Shown here piece by piece: positions 1 to 8,891 of a stretch of DNA of 64,000 bases. The notes beneath the pieces were generated by a model. It saw only the letters and a program-made list of their open reading frames with translations, was not told the origin of the DNA and did not search any database. Where the stretch lies: positions 36,615,211-36,679,210 of the forward strand of contig OX442314.1 of assembly GCA_949358305.1 (NCBI GenBank), written 5' to 3'. The DNA is from Strigamia acuminata. Lineage: Eukaryota > Arthropoda > Chilopoda > Geophilomorpha > Linotaeniidae. The first letter of the stretch is position 1; every line of letters starts with the position of its first letter. Both the position numbers and the translations under genes were made by a program.

Positions 1-64
1 ATACTGTTTTGTTACTCACCCATGATTCTCACAAAAAATTTGCAACAACTTAAATTCTGTTGGT

Positions 65-180
65 AAAGAAGATGGAAATATACAATTGTAACCAAGTTGC
101 CAAGTGCACATTGTTGGGTGTTAGCAAACGTCATGCCATCTGCCTTGAATCTTTCAAGTTGCTCTCAAAAATGGCTTCTG
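65..180 (-). other. exon-like coding scrap, product not recognised
   Basis: On the minus strand a good splice acceptor (pyrimidine-poor but TTTATTTCAG) precedes about 115 bases that read as an amphipathic, protein-like segment (EAIFESNLKDSRQMA, then a TGA, then RLLTPNNVHLATWLQLY). The single TGA could be a CGA-to-TGA change. I do not recognise the protein. A plus-strand reading frame covers the same bases but runs through an AT-rich stretch that looks like intron. It may be the edge of a gene or transposon relic that lies left of the window. Confidence 0.2.
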
Positions 181-784
181 CTGAAATAAACTATTTATTT
201 AATATATTATTAATAAATAATAATAAACTTCTTTTTCCCAGTTTTTTTGTTAGGAATGAAATAGATGTATTTAGATCTAACGTACAAGCAGACATAGATT
301 TTAAAAAAACATTTTGTTTTTGTTTTTTTAAATATGTACCAGAAGAGGAACAAGAAAAGATTAGGTTTAATCCTTCTTCTCCAGGTATGTCATGACTCAT
401 GAGGTACTTTGTGGGTGAAAGTCGAGTTCAGTGGTGAATCTGTGACCCACATTCACGATGGAATGTATTTAAAATATTTCTTTATAAAATAAACAACACG
501 TGCATTTAAGAATTACTAGTCATTATTTTTATTGAATACTTCAAACAAGTAATAACAAAAAATTATTAAATTAATTATTGGTGATTTGGGATCACCACAA
601 AACGAAAATAATTCACTTCGAAAAGAAAACCGTTTCTTGGAAGACCAAACTATCCAAAATTGCCACTCACGGCGCATCGATACACGCAGTAGCACCGACC
701 ACCGAGACTTACTTGTTAATTAATTAATGTTCACGTTCATACAACGTTATAAAACGAAGTTCCAACGTGACCATTTGATTGCCG

Positions 785-820
785 TATATAACCACCAAAG
801 ATTTTATCAATCATCATTCA
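785..820 (+). promoter_or_regulatory. TATA box plus initiator for the Ariadne-2 gene
   Basis: TATATAA lies at 785-791 and an initiator-like TCATTC at 814-819. Its A is 31 bases downstream of the first T of the TATA box, the spacing expected for an arthropod core promoter. The inferred start is about 58 bases upstream of the ATG at 874. This is inferred from motif and spacing only. Confidence 0.5.
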
Positions 821-873
821 GCTCATTTGCTTCAGCGTTGATTTGACAATTCAATCACCTCAATAATCGAAGA

Positions 874-2286
874 ATGTCAGACGATGAATCCAGCTTTGAA
901 ATGCAATCCGACGACGAGTACAGTATGGATGAGGGTGACGATTATTACAACACGAGTATGAACGAATGCGAAATGGAAGTAAATGCGAAAAATAACACAG
1001 TGGATTTCGAGCATTTTAATTTCGAGTGTCTATCGACGGACAAAGTGGAAAAATTACTGAACGAGAGCGCCGAGGCGTTTGCCAACAAAATCCACGTCGC
1101 GCCGCCCATCGCCAAGATTCTACTCCGCACTCTCAAATGGACCGTCGGAGATGTCGTTCAAGATGTAGACGCTTTATTAATCGATGCCCGGATCAAACCT
1201 TCACCCACGAAACCCAATTCGCGCGTGTCGACGCCCGATGAGTGTCCGGTGTGCTTCGAACCGTTCGCGGCACCCGAATTCCGACGCTTGCAGTGCGGAC
1301 ATTCATTTTGCATCTCGTGCTGGCTCGCCCACTTCGAAATGCAGCTCGGCCAGGGCGTTTCGACCGAAATCGCGTGCATGCAGACGGATTGCAAGATCCT
1401 CGTGCCCGAAGATTTTGCGTGGGACATTTTGCAAAAATCGCATCTCCGAGAAAAATACAACGAATTCGCGTTGCGTGATTGTGTCAGTTCGCACCCGGAG
1501 CTGAGATTTTGTACCGGGCCCAACTGTCGGGTGGTGATTCGTGCGCAACAACCGAAAAGCAAGCGCGTCACCTGCAACGAATGCGACAGTTCTTTCTGCT
1601 TCAATTGCGGATTAAATTACCACGCGCCGACGGACTGCGCGACCATCAAAAAGTGGCTGGCAAAATGCGATGCGGATTCGGGGAATGCCACTTATTTGCG
1701 GAAACACACCAAAGATTGCCCGAAATGCGATTTTGTTATCGAAAAAAACGGCGGATGTAACCACATGTCGTGTACCCGATGCAAGTTCGAATTCTGCTGG
1801 ATGTGTTTGAGCGATTGGAAGGCTCACGCTGGATGCAGCAAATACGAAGTGACGGTCGACTCGGCGCACGAGTCGAGAGTTGTTATGGCGAAATATCTGT
1901 TTTATTTCGACAGGTGGTCGAATCACGCGGAGAGTCTGCGTTTAGAGCATAAGGCGTTGGAGAAAGTGAGAGAGAGGACCGAGGAGAAGGTGATGAAGAA
2001 GGAAGGAACGTGGATTGACTGGCAGTATTTGTTTGATGCGTCTGCGGTGCTCGCTAAGTGTCGTTACACGATGCAGTACACTTATTCGTTGGTTTATTTT
2101 ATGGAGGATGGGAAGAAGAAAGAGTTGTTTGAATACCAGCAAGCGGAACTTGAGTCTGCGATTGAGAAGTTGTCGTGGGTGATTGAGCATGTCGAGAGTA
2201 CGGGGAGAGGAGGTGTGGTTAGTTTAATGGCTGCTTGCGAGCGTAGTCGGTCTACTTTGTTGGAGGAATTTGGAGCCGAAAATTAG
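874..2286 (+). CDS. ari-2: Ariadne-2-type RBR E3 ubiquitin ligase, single exon
   Basis: A 470-residue RING-between-RING ligase. It takes ubiquitin from an E2 enzyme onto its own RING2 cysteine and then passes it to substrate; Ariadne-2 proteins work with neddylated cullin-5. The N-terminus is acidic (to about residue 30). RING1 starts at C124 (CPVCFEPF), followed by the IBR. RING2 starts at C282 (CPKCDFVIE) with the catalytic cysteine at C295 in GGCNHM. The Ariadne domain fills about 330-470. The signatures GTWIDWQYL and FEYQQAELESAIEKLSW match ARIH2 rather than ARIH1, and the length is close to that family (human about 490). The ATG at 874 follows the TATA/initiator region and is the first in frame. 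No intron is present, which suggests either a compact gene or a retrocopy; the frame is fully open. A truncated relative lies near 61 kb. Confidence 0.95.
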   Translation: MSDDESSFEMQSDDEYSMDEGDDYYNTSMNECEMEVNAKNNTVDFEHFNFECLSTDKVEKLLNESAEAFANKIHVAPPIAKILLRTLKWTVGDVVQDVDALLIDARIKPSPTKPNSRVSTPDECPVCFEPFAAPEFRRLQCGHSFCISCWLAHFEMQLGQGVSTEIACMQTDCKILVPEDFAWDILQKSHLREKYNEFALRDCVSSHPELRFCTGPNCRVVIRAQQPKSKRVTCNECDSSFCFNCGLNYHAPTDCATIKKWLAKCDADSGNATYLRKHTKDCPKCDFVIEKNGGCNHMSCTRCKFEFCWMCLSDWKAHAGCSKYEVTVDSAHESRVVMAKYLFYFDRWSNHAESLRLEHKALEKVRERTEEKVMKKEGTWIDWQYLFDASAVLAKCRYTMQYTYSLVYFMEDGKKKELFEYQQAELESAIEKLSWVIEHVESTGRGGVVSLMAACERSRSTLLEEFGAEN

Positions 2287-2461
2287 AATGTTGCTGTTCA
2301 AAAACCCGTAGTGAATTTTATTTAGTTTTTGTGTGATTTAATTAGAATGTTTCCATTTGTGGCATTTGCATTCCTATTAATTTCTGATTAATTTTTCTTG
2401 TCATTATTGACTGGTTTCCAACTATAGTTATTATTGTGTTTACGCTTTTACTTATCATAGA

Positions 2462-2467
2462 AATAAA
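2462..2467 (+). terminator. poly(A) signal of the Ariadne-2 gene
   Basis: AATAAA (within AAATAAAAGAGG) lies 176 bases after the stop codon. It is the first canonical hexamer downstream and gives a short 3' UTR. Confidence 0.55.
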
Positions 2468-2704
2468 AGAGGACTTATGAAAAAAATTAATGTGGTTCTT
2501 CTTTGGTTATTGAAACATGATAGTACCAAACGGCCCAACACAGCTATACGGTTAAGAAATTGTCAAATATTCCAAACATTAGAAATAAAAAGATAAAAAA
2601 CAGTTGAAATCACTAAATTCTCATAGTAAGGAAAGTTCACATGCGTCCATTTTGTAATCTAGGAAAATCAGTTTAAATTTAGTGACATCAAGAGTTTTAA
2701 GTAA

Positions 2705-3335
2705 AGTGACCGGCTGCCCACACAGTCTGTCACTTCACTGCAACACACGGCGCTTCCCAGCTCTCGCGCACCTCGTGTGTTTCTCGTGCACGACCTGGCG
2801 CGGTCCCCCGCACCAGGTGGAGCTGTTGGTCATTGGCTCCGGCCAATTGGGAACCGGAAGTGCCCCTTCCGGAAGTGGTGGGCCCCGCAGTAGCCCGACA
2901 GTTGATTCTTGACCAGCATGGCGAACGGTCGCTTTCCGACCTTCTTCGCAATGCCGATCATAGTTGAGACCCGAAGGACCGACGCAGCAATGCTGTCGCC
3001 GGTCGGGACCTGAGCGTCCAACACGCCGTGTTCGCCGCACGTTTCTAAAGAACGTTGCGACGACGCGGCACAAACTGCGATAACCGATCTCACGTGTCAT
3101 GGCGATCTACCGATTGCCGTGCCACGTGGTCGAATCAGGAATAGCGGCAAAACCGCTATTACATTTGGGAAATACACCTTGAGACACCATATCATACCCC
3201 TAGACAACAATAAAGCAATAACCAAAACCTAAACTTGTGTCTCTGTTGTATTTCGTGGATTGAATCATCGTGTGTGTTGCGTCCAGCGCCTCGCGGTCCT
3301 CCCCAGACCACGTGGCGTCCGTCCGAACACTCACA
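2705..3335 (+). repeat. E1 left LTR (631 bp)
   Basis: GC-rich for its first two thirds, with an AATAAA at about 3209. Its terminal base is mutated (AGTGACC instead of TGTGACC). The minus-strand open frames across it recur in every LTR and show no domain. Confidence 0.9.
3101..3160 (+). promoter_or_regulatory. paired hairpins in the E1 LTR upstream of the poly(A) signal
   Basis: Hairpin 1 has arms GGCGAT (3101-3106) and ATTGCC (3113-3118), with one G-T pair. Hairpin 2 has arms AATAGCGG (3140-3147) and CCGCTATT (3153-3160) around CAAAA. The E2 LTR has hairpins of different sequence at the same places (20512-20528 and 20550-20569). The same pair recurs in the other E1 LTRs. Confidence 0.6.
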
Positions 3336-3339
3336 ATTG

Positions 3340-3355
3340 TGGGCCCGTCCGAGAT
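3340..3355 (+). promoter_or_regulatory. candidate primer-binding site of E1 (unit 1)
   Basis: TGGGCCCGTCCGAGAT begins four bases after the LTR end. A TGG start this close to an LTR is the usual layout for a site complementary to a tRNA 3' CCA end. E2 has TGGGCCCGTCC at 20746, and the second E1 unit at 11032. The tRNA was not identified. Confidence 0.6.
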
Positions 3356-5007
3356 CTTGAACTCTCTGGCGAAAAATTTTTGTTCACTGATTGTGCAAAA
3401 ACACAATATTAGACAAATCTCTTTTCTTTCAAAAGAGGGGGAAACTTCTTTGGTTATGGTTGTGACAGGGGGTCAGCAAGCGAAACGGCCGCTAATCGCT
3501 GACCATTGGACCCTGATTTGACAAAAACTTTTGGCTGTGCATGTCCAGCTTGCCTGGGTAATGGCAAGCAGGGACTTACATTAGCCATACTTTCCAAAAG
3601 TCTCCTATTTCTCTCTAGCTCAGCTTAAACAACTGGGTGGTTGGGAGGGGAATATGATTCTGAACCTTGCTTTTATTTTTATTTTCTTGGTGCGAAGCCC
3701 ATGTAAAGTAATGAAACTATAACTGCAGAGTTTTGAACCTGATTAGAGGAGGAGGCGCGTTGGTGGCCACCAACAAGCCAAAACCCACAGGGGATAGGCG
3801 GTTACGCTAAAACCAATGCGGGCATAATCCAATCGCCACACTGCAGCCAATGGTTCCATTATGGGCCGGGCGAGGAAGCGTTGCAATGAACTGAGCTTTG
3901 AGCACAAAGACCTTTTGAAGACCGAGGTATTACCCGGTATCCAGGTTGCTATTACGGGGAAGTTGCATGACATGGAACACTCAGGATGCACTGAGCGGTT
4001 GTCAATAAATGGGATCCGGGTAGCAGCGAAGTGCTGGCAAGCATGGGAAAAGTGGCTTGGAGGTTGCTGTGGCGATTCATAAGCTCTGAATTGCCCTGCT
4101 GCTGCTTAAAGTGCTGAAATACCAAGTTCATTCCGTTTTAATTCCTACCCTGTCCCAAGTACTGGTCAGAAACAGTTGCAAGTTGGTGTACACAACCCAA
4201 GAACTGTGGAGACTGGGACTTGGACAGCGGGGCGGGCTGCCGGAGGTACGGGGATACCGGTGGTGAAGTGCCCAAATGGTACAGAGAGCTCGTTAGGGCG
4301 TAGGAACGATATCTGTATATTCATGTAGCTACCAGCTTTGAAAAAAGACTGGGAATCTAGCCTGTAACTTTATTTTCAATATTTTATTCACCTTTTTTAA
4401 ACTTTTCGAGTTGTTACTGGTTGTGTAGAGACTGTGCTCGAACCACAGTTTTAAAGCAATCTTTGCAATTTGGGAATTTTATATTTTTATTTACACTTTT
4501 TTCATTTTTCTTTCTCTTCAATTTTTACTTCTCTATCTATTATTTTCATGGTTTCTTTGGGACTCCACATTCGACAGTAGTTACATGTATCTTAAATGCC
4601 GGGCGGTATACAGCACCAAATGGAGGGTGACATGGCTTCGAGATGGCAGCTGAAAGATGGGACCCAGAGAGACTAGGGACGACGGGTGCGTTTGCCTCCT
4701 ACTTTTAAGATGTACCTGATTGTCTCAAACAAACAACCACTTCATTGGGATGAGCAGACATTCCAGTGTAGGCACGTTTCTGTCGGGAAGGCAGCCTCGT
4801 GCAGACTGAGGTGAAGGCCTCAGCGTAGGCGAGCGGGCGCAGTTGCGCTGATCTCTTGGGGCAGAAGGAGAGATTAACAATATCCCCGTTTATTTCTGCA
4901 GACTTTTGCTAAAAATTGTAAGTTTTGGGGTGATTTTCTTTGGGAACTTCACACATCTTTTATCATTTTTCATTGTATTTTTTTCTTATCTTTCTTCTTT
5001 TTTTGGA

Positions 5008-5140
5008 ATTCTACTTCTTTGTTGCAAAACAATAAAGTTGTGGGATTATTTCGTGTATTCTACTTCTTTGTTGCAAAACAATGTTGTGGGATTATTTTTT
5101 GTATTCTACTTCTTTGTTGCAAAACAATAAAGTGGTGGGA
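5008..5140 (+). repeat. three tandem copies of a 46-49-bp segment
   Basis: Copies begin at 5008, 5057 and 5103 with ATTCTACTTCTTTGTTGC and contain AACAATAAAG. The middle copy lacks AAA. The array recurs at +7692 in the second unit. Confidence 0.85.
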
Positions 5141-5189
5141 TTAATTAACGCTTTTGCGTGTCACCTTACCGTTGTTTTAACAATGGTAA

Positions 5190-5650
5190 AAACCATTCGG
5201 TTGGTAATGTCGAAGCTTTTGGGACATGATTTGAGTGCTTTTAAAAAGTACAAAAGTCGTGTCTTTTTGGAATCAGACCATTTATGATCTGGTTCTATGG
5301 CTTCTAGTACCAAGCAATCACCTACTGTTGTTTTCGAAATGTTGGTTTTTCTGCAAAAACAGAAATAATCAAATCATTTTTTGTGGTCAAAGTTTTTATT
5401 TTTTCAAAAAATCAAAGATGGCGACCCGGAAACAATAGGAAAACCATGTGGAAATTTAAGATTTTTCCAGAAATTCTAGAATTTCGAGAAACTAAAGTTT
5501 TTGGAACTCTGGGAAATAACTTCTGGAAATTTCGAACCAATCACGTGATTTATGGGGACAATGGGGGGGAGTGACATCACTAATCTTTCCCCCATGAATG
5601 GCTAATTCACACAACGTTGCTGACCTCTAATTGGTTGCAAACTAATCTTT
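5190..5650 (+). repeat. direct repeat left of gag (pairs with 7345-7770)
   Basis: Diverged copy of the segment right of gag. Shared landmarks in order: AATCAGACCA, ATCTGGTTCT, a start-like ATGGCGAC, CATGTGG, a G-run and GTGACATC-CTAATC. E2 carries the same pair (about 22466-22840 and 23069-23560) around its gag remnant. Confidence 0.65.
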
Positions 5651-5703
5651 TGCGTCTATTTTTGTTTTTCTGCGGACCTGTCTTCTGGCACAATTCGGCC
5701 AAA

Positions 5704-7011
5704 ATGCCATACACCAGATTAGGCAAGCCCACGTGGAAATCGCCAGCGACCAAAACCGTTACAAGAGAAGGAGATTCCGACGCCGATTCAAACAATTCAT
5801 CCCTGAATTTAACAATCGAAGAAGAAATGTCGAATGAAGGTAATAAAACGTTGGATCGAGCAATGCTTGAGACAACATGCGAAATTTTCGATCTAAAAAT
5901 CGAGAATATGAACACGTACACCGTATGGGAAAGCACGCTGCTTGCAGTGGCCAACCATGCAGTGGAAATCAAACATGAAGCTGATGTTGCAAAACGACAA
6001 TCAGCGGACCTTTCCTCAGAAATTGACGACCTAACCAGCCGTCTCAAAGAAGCGGAAATAGCAAATCAAACCCATTTGCGATCAATAAAAACCTTGTCTG
6101 ACCTGTTAACCCAACAGAAATCAGTCATGGACAACGTGACAGCGGCAGGCCAAGCAATGGTCGAAGCCGAAAAAGTGGCGACCGCTGCAAAAACAGTTGT
6201 GTCGTGCACACATTCAAGCCAACCAGTAATTGTGAACGGCAATACGCAAAACGTAACGCCACAAGCAGTTACTATAAATCCGACTTTTTTGGCCTGGGGT
6301 AATACCATCGGCCAAGGAGTAGACAAACCATTAGGCGACATTAAACCCAAAGACGCGATAACGGTATCACACACTTTAAGCAATTTTGAATTGAGTAAGC
6401 GCGTGAATGCCATCTGTTTGGAACCGTTTCTCGGTAACAAAATGGAAGCTCACGACTTCTTAATGGATTTGAAAGGGGCTCTTGCTTTTGCAGAACCTTC
6501 TATCAACCAGGTGCTTAAAGAGCATTTATTTAAGTTTTTCAAAGGAGAAGCAGGAACATGGTTCTCTTTGACTGCTAAAAATACTTGGCAAGAATTTGAG
6601 AGCGATTTCCTCCTACATTTTAGGCCAAGCGACGCATTGTTACTGGCTGAAATAGACAAGATGCAACAGGCATCACATGAGTCTGCCACTCAAGTAGTGT
6701 TCAGACTGGAGAGGCTGTATACACAGCTGGCTATCCCGGTCCATGAGAGCCTACAACTCCGTAAGGTTTTGACTATTTTGCGACCGGCAGCGAGAGACAT
6801 GGCACGTACTGCATTACATGCGGATAATACGTGGGCAGCTCTCAGAAAAGCTTGTGTAGCAACAGAAGCTTCGATCCTCAACGAGGAAGCGATAGCAACT
6901 TCAAAAGTTGAGAAAGCAAGACTGTTTTTTCAATCTTTGATGAAACATACTGGATTGCTTGTGTGCCTTTCAGTTTGTGTAATACATCTTGTGCATTTTA
7001 GAGGACGATAA
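5704..7011 (+). CDS. E1 Gag-like capsid protein, unit 1
   Basis: A 435-residue Gag. I chose the ATG at 5704 (AAAATGCC); the frame is open 87 bases further upstream but without an ATG. The N-terminal half is acidic and helical with likely coiled coil (SADLSSEIDDLTSRLKEAE). The C-terminal half has the Ty3/gypsy capsid pattern: FFKGEAGTWF, then TWQEFESDFLLHF and ESATQVVFRLERL. This protein would form the particle that packages element RNA. There is no CCHC zinc knuckle, and the frame closes without a protease or a frameshift continuation, so Gag stands alone. Unit 2 carries the same protein with one visible change (GDI to GDF). It lies between direct repeats. Confidence 0.8.
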   Translation: MPYTRLGKPTWKSPATKTVTREGDSDADSNNSSLNLTIEEEMSNEGNKTLDRAMLETTCEIFDLKIENMNTYTVWESTLLAVANHAVEIKHEADVAKRQSADLSSEIDDLTSRLKEAEIANQTHLRSIKTLSDLLTQQKSVMDNVTAAGQAMVEAEKVATAAKTVVSCTHSSQPVIVNGNTQNVTPQAVTINPTFLAWGNTIGQGVDKPLGDIKPKDAITVSHTLSNFELSKRVNAICLEPFLGNKMEAHDFLMDLKGALAFAEPSINQVLKEHLFKFFKGEAGTWFSLTAKNTWQEFESDFLLHFRPSDALLLAEIDKMQQASHESATQVVFRLERLYTQLAIPVHESLQLRKVLTILRPAARDMARTALHADNTWAALRKACVATEASILNEEAIATSKVEKARLFFQSLMKHTGLLVCLSVCVIHLVHFRGR

Positions 7012-7344
7012 ACAAAGTTCTAGAAACAGCACAGAACATGGACTCTTGCCTGAATTTGGACATCATCATTTATGATTGAGTCCATGACAGAGCTCCTCCA
7101 AGATCTAGGTGAAATTGAATCAATGGCTAGCCCATTGAAACCGTTTTTCCTATGCCCAGAGAAGATTGATTTTTTTTCTTTTCTCGATTTATGACTGAGT
7201 CTAATGGGAGTTATAGCCCAAAAATGACAAAGTCCAAGCAGATTCTGACTGGATGCTGACTATTCTATGTTGCAATGCGACAAGGATTGTTTTTTATCTG
7301 CGCACCAACGCGTTTAAATTTATTTGTTGCAAAACAACGATAAA

Positions 7345-7770
7345 AGTCTCTGGTTTGAAAATTTAGAAGTTCTTTGGACATGATTTCGTGCTTTTTTAGG
7401 GCACAAAAGTCATGTTCTCATAGAATCAGACCAATATTTGATCTGGTTCTGAACTTCTAGTTCCAAACAAATTTCTATTTGCTTTCAAAAAATGTTGCTT
7501 TTCTTCAGAAATTGAGAAATTTTGGCATTTATTTGGTCAATATTGTTGTTTTTTCGTAGAAATACAGAATGGCGACCAGGAAACAATGGAAAAACATGTG
7601 GTGATCACAGATTTTTCGGGAAAAGATTTGATTTTCAAACAAATTTTCGAAAATCGTGGGATCTCTGAGAATTTAATTACACACAATTAAATAAATTCAC
7701 TACCAATAAGAGAACAGGGGGGGAAGTGACATCCCTAATCCCTCTCTCATGAACAATTACACTCACTACA
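7345..7770 (+). repeat. direct repeat right of gag
   Basis: Partner of 5190-5650, beginning at about TCTCTGGTTTGAAAATTTAG and running past the G-run and GTGACATCCC. The stretch 7012-7345 before it shows no coding potential. Confidence 0.65.
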
Positions 7771-7879
7771 AATAAAAGTTGTTAGACCTGTGGTGGCAGT
7801 CATTTTTAAAACAAGGAATGTCCCACGAGGTGAAAACAGCAGCAATCAGAAGAATGCATCTGCATTTGAGTTTGAGAAC

Positions 7880-8345
7880 CCATTTGCAGAAAGAATTATG
7901 CTGTCTCTGCCTGATTCGCTCGCACTTCGTCACCCTTACGGATGCCAAAATAGCAGCTGGCTCGAAGCAGTCCTTCTGCAAATGGACGACCAAGGTGCTT
8001 TGTTTTAAAACTAAGTTAGTTGTTTTTGTAAAGGGACGCTGAAAAAGCGCAGAAGACAACTACAGCACCACGAATTTGGAAAACCTTCAGCTGTGATTTG
8101 ACAAGTTCAGACCACACTGAGAATTCTAGATTTGAAGTTGGAAATTTAGTATCACTAAAAATCCACCATTTGAGGAAAATAGCTATACCATTAGCTACGT
8201 CTCGCAAAGACCTTTTCAAAGAACCAGGTATAATCACTAAAATGACCAATACAAATGGTTTTACAACATTGTGAAACTCAGGAGATTTATTCCTTCAGAT
8301 GAGAATACCAAATGGCCTATTCCAGATGAAAGAGATATAGAAGTC
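7880..8345 (+). pseudogene. E1 pol relics (unit 1): RNase H start and integrase tail
   Basis: At about 7880-8010 a broken frame keeps HFVTLTDAK and, in another frame, EAVLLQM, matching the start of a Ty3/gypsy RNase H (TDAS...GAVL.Q). At 8131-8270 the reading FEVGNLVSLK...DLFKEPGIITK matches the chromodomain-adjacent GPY/F end of a gypsy integrase. Everything between, and all of protease and reverse transcriptase, is gone. E2 has the same two scraps in the same order. This shows the family descends from an autonomous Ty3/gypsy element by internal deletion. The match is by eye. Confidence 0.6.
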
Positions 8346-8891
8346 CCTGAAAATCAACCAAAAAGATGCTGAATTGACAACAAAATTGCCAATTTCAACA
8401 CAACCTTTGAATACTGGAGTAACAACTAAGTTGCCAACTCCAGCACGACCAAAAAACGCCAGTACAGCAACCAAATTGCTAATACCGGCGCAACCATTGA
8501 ATATTTTGAACCAAAATGTGGTTTTGTCTCTGCCAAATGTAGTTTCAAAACAAACTACAAATATTTGGCCAAAACCACAACAAATTTCCGGTCGACCTCA
8601 AAGAATTCGATGAACACCGGCAAGATTACTCGATTAAACACCAGGGGGACACCCCTGAACTCAAGAAACCGATTTTGGTCCAATCACAGACCGTCTAGAA
8701 AACGTCTGCGGTACTTTCCAAAATACGCCATTAACACGTGTACGAAATTCGTATATTTAACGAGCGCTGATTCGGTCTACAAATCATTCTGTTCACCAAC
8801 AGTGACCGACCACCACAGTTCTCGCATTCAAACGATTCTCGAAGGAATCCCGAATTTCATTGTTTCCGAAATCGATAAGTTTTGCTGTAAA

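Larger units (their letters stand above)
3336..5703 (+). other. long E1 leader (unit 1), non-coding
   Basis: About 2.4 kb separates the 5' LTR from gag, unusually long for a retroelement. It holds the primer-binding site, a conserved hairpin (GCTTGCC 3548-3554, GGCAAGC 3563-3569), long T-rich stretches, a triplicated segment at 5008-5140 and the left member of a direct repeat around gag. No open frame looks coding. The same leader, diverged, is at 20742-22876 in E2, and an almost identical one at 11028-13395 in unit 2. Confidence 0.7.

Noticed and set aside
2735-3100. Minus-strand open frames of 73-121 codons across each LTR
   Set aside because: They recur only because the LTR recurs, have no recognisable domain, and are GC-rich frames without stops by composition.
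5617-5703. Upstream extension of Gag
   Set aside because: Begins with TTG, not ATG; hydrophobic residues there come from leader sequence.
8565-8891. N-terminal extension of E1 ORF2
   Set aside because: It starts at a TTG and E2 has stops in the matching stretch; the conserved start is the ATG at 8892, which puts the first zinc cysteine at residue 12 in both.
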